Shown: positions 63,092-64,000 of the stretch, one piece after another
How positions within the stretch are numbered: the stretch's first letter is position 1
Layout of the letters: each line of letters begins with the position of its first letter
Assembly (NCBI GenBank): GCA_025408445.1
Contig: JANYIZ010000004.1
Coordinates: 1 to 64,000 of the forward strand
Length of the DNA: 64,000 nt
Direction: 5' to 3'
Source of the DNA: Frigoribacterium sp.
GTDB lineage: Bacteria > Actinomycetota > Actinomycetes > Actinomycetales > Microbacteriaceae
Made by a program: the position numbers and the translations under genes
Notes under the pieces: model-generated
Databases searched by the model: none
The model's input: only the letters and a program-made list of their open reading frames with translations
Told to the model about the DNA's origin: nothing

Positions 63092-63759
63092 CGATACACC
63101 CGAGGCAGGTGACTGCCGAAGACGGAGACGATCTCCGCACTCGGGCGTCCGAGGCTACTCGCCCAGTCCCAGACGGCAGGCTCGCCAGTGGAAGGGTCCC
63201 CGAAAACGACCGCCTCGTCACCGATCAGTGCCGAGTCCTGCCCGAGATCGAGCACAAGGGCGTTCATCGCCACGCGACCGACGATGCGACGCAGCGCCCC
63301 ACGGAGTCGGAGGGATCCTCTGTTGCTCGCGATGCGATCCAGGCCATCGGCGTAGCCGATTCCCACGAGCGCGAGATTGGTGCGCGAGATCGCGGTCCAG
63401 GTATATCCGTAAGAAACGCTTTCGCCGGCGTCGATGGTCTTTGTGCCCACCACCAAAGCGCTGACCCGCATCGCCGGCTTCAGCTCGAGATCCGGCAAAA
63501 GTCCATAGAGAGCCGAACCCGCAGAAACGAACTTCGCATCGGGGCCCAACGACGCGGCGGAATCGATGTCAGGTGCACAGGCACCACCATCGACGGCGGC
63601 GCCAATCACCGCAGTGAGGCCATGACCGTAGGCATCCGCCCTGACGTCGGCCACGACGATTCGAGAACCGGCCCGGCGAACGAGCACGGCCGCGTTGTCG
63701 CGGATCGCCAAGAGATCGATGCTCGCACTGTGAATGCGTGAAACGGGCAGTATCGTCAC
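63088..63759 (-). CDS. Alanine racemase-like protein with catalytic tyrosine domain and a collapsed barrel
   Basis: A 223-aa relative of alanine racemase. The C-terminal domain is complete, with the tyrosine loop SVSYGYTW (Tyr117), VGIGYADG (Tyr136), and VGRVAMNALVL where Met165-Asn166 occupy the usual Met-Asp. The N-terminal part keeps only the first strands: RADAYGHG at 40-47 has Arg40 where the PLP lysine should be, and about 150 barrel residues are gone before SALYGLLPD. It cannot bind PLP covalently by itself. It lies 31 bp after the GatD-like gene. Start GTG 63759 is the only start codon in this frame near the N-terminus. Confidence 0.75.
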   Translation of the reverse strand: MTILPVSRIHSASIDLLAIRDNAAVLVRRAGSRIVVADVRADAYGHGLTAVIGAAVDGGACAPDIDSAASLGPDAKFVSAGSALYGLLPDLELKPAMRVSALVVGTKTIDAGESVSYGYTWTAISRTNLALVGIGYADGLDRIASNRGSLRLRGALRRIVGRVAMNALVLDLGQDSALIGDEAVVFGDPSTGEPAVWDWASSLGRPSAEIVSVFGSHLPRVYR

Positions 63760-63790
63760 CTTTCGGGCTGAACAAACGATGCTCGAGAAC

Positions 63791-64000
63791 CTAGATCCTT
63801 GAGAATACGTGCTTCGCGTGGGCGATGATCACTTCTCGGGCCCGCGTGGCGTAGTGCTCGAGGCTTTCGTTGAGCTCTGACCGAACAACGGTGAATCCAC
63901 GGCGCTTACCGATCGACGCGATGATCGCATCGGTGATCAGCGGATTGAGGGGCAATACCGGCCCACCGACCTGCGTACCGATTGCGATCGTGCCGCTCGC
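63791..64000 (-). CDS. gatD: GatD-like glutamine amidotransferase, C-terminal end (runs off the right edge)
   Basis: The last 69 residues end HAKHVFSRI. They align with the end of Staphylococcus GatD, the glutaminase partner of MurT in amidating D-glutamate of lipid II: GTQVGGPVLPLNPLITDAI here versus GTYLHGPILPKNYEITD there, with the same tail. The catalytic histidine of GatD (in YLHG) is replaced by glycine (codon 63965-63967). The cysteine half is outside the window. The identification is from memory of the family and is moderate. It lies upstream of, and co-directional with, the two racemase-like genes. Confidence 0.65.
   Translation of the reverse strand, partial: ASGTIAIGTQVGGPVLPLNPLITDAIIASIGKRRGFTVVRSELNESLEHYATRAREVIIAHAKHVFSRI

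Overview
The window is a GC-rich actinobacterial chromosome segment, most likely from a Microbacteriaceae-type organism. It carries actinobacterial conserved families (DUF3000, DUF3093, DUF3159, DUF3710, DUF4193, DUF7455, SepH), many GTG/TTG starts, 4-nt start/stop overlaps, and the gene order rarA-rpsD-alaS-ruvX-mltG-aroECKB-aroQ-efp. No phage, insertion sequence, CRISPR array or rRNA was seen. Coding density is very high, and only one gap exceeds 300 bp (58929-59407).

Layout: 1-11.6 kb (mostly minus) holds the 5' end of efp, the shikimate genes aroQ, aroB, aroK, aroC and aroE, then mltG, ruvX, alaS, two small membrane-associated proteins and rpsD; an SDR oxidoreductase lies between aroB and aroQ. 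11.7-16 kb has rarA, a membrane-anchored cyclophilin, a DUF349 protein and an orphan AbiEi-like protein. 16-30 kb (minus) has rel, a small rhodanese, secF-secD-yajC, ruvB-ruvA-ruvC, yebC, pdxT-pdxS, a HIT protein, thrS and a stand-alone GspE N-terminal domain. A tRNA Gly-Cys-Val array (minus) and a single tRNA-Val (plus) follow at 30.1-30.6 kb. 30.6-37.3 kb has DUF2071, an alpha/beta hydrolase, a degenerate ammonium-transporter paralogue beside a true amt, nhaA and zapE. 37.4-46.1 kb (mostly plus) has sseA, sufE, a RibD-C reductase, DUF3000, an RNase D family protein and a fadA-fadB beta-oxidation pair. 46.2-55.3 kb has dxs, acnA and the actinobacterial block DUF3159/DUF3710/dut/DUF3093/DUF4193/sepH. 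55.3-61.5 kb has a phosphodiesterase-like protein and a convergent parC/parE pair, separated by a repeat-rich gap.

The most unusual locus is at the right edge (62.0-64.0 kb, minus). It reads: end of a GatD-like glutamine amidotransferase whose catalytic histidine position is glycine; a 223-aa alanine-racemase relative that kept the tyrosine-bearing C-terminal domain but lost most of the barrel and the PLP lysine; and a 347-aa relative that kept the barrel and PLP lysine but lost the tyrosine loop. In known alanine racemases the active site is built from the barrel of one subunit and the tyrosine of the other, so the two proteins look complementary, as if forming an obligate heterodimer with one complete active site. 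With the altered GatD next to them, this suggests a dedicated peptidoglycan module. The link to group-B cross-linking in Microbacteriaceae is my inference.

Other points of interest are the Amt paralogue with both pore histidines replaced by leucine, a 109-bp perfect repeat pair with nested inverted repeats, a near-perfect palindrome upstream of acnA, a GlnR-like box upstream of amt, and a DUF2071 gene whose 3' end runs antisense into a tRNA.
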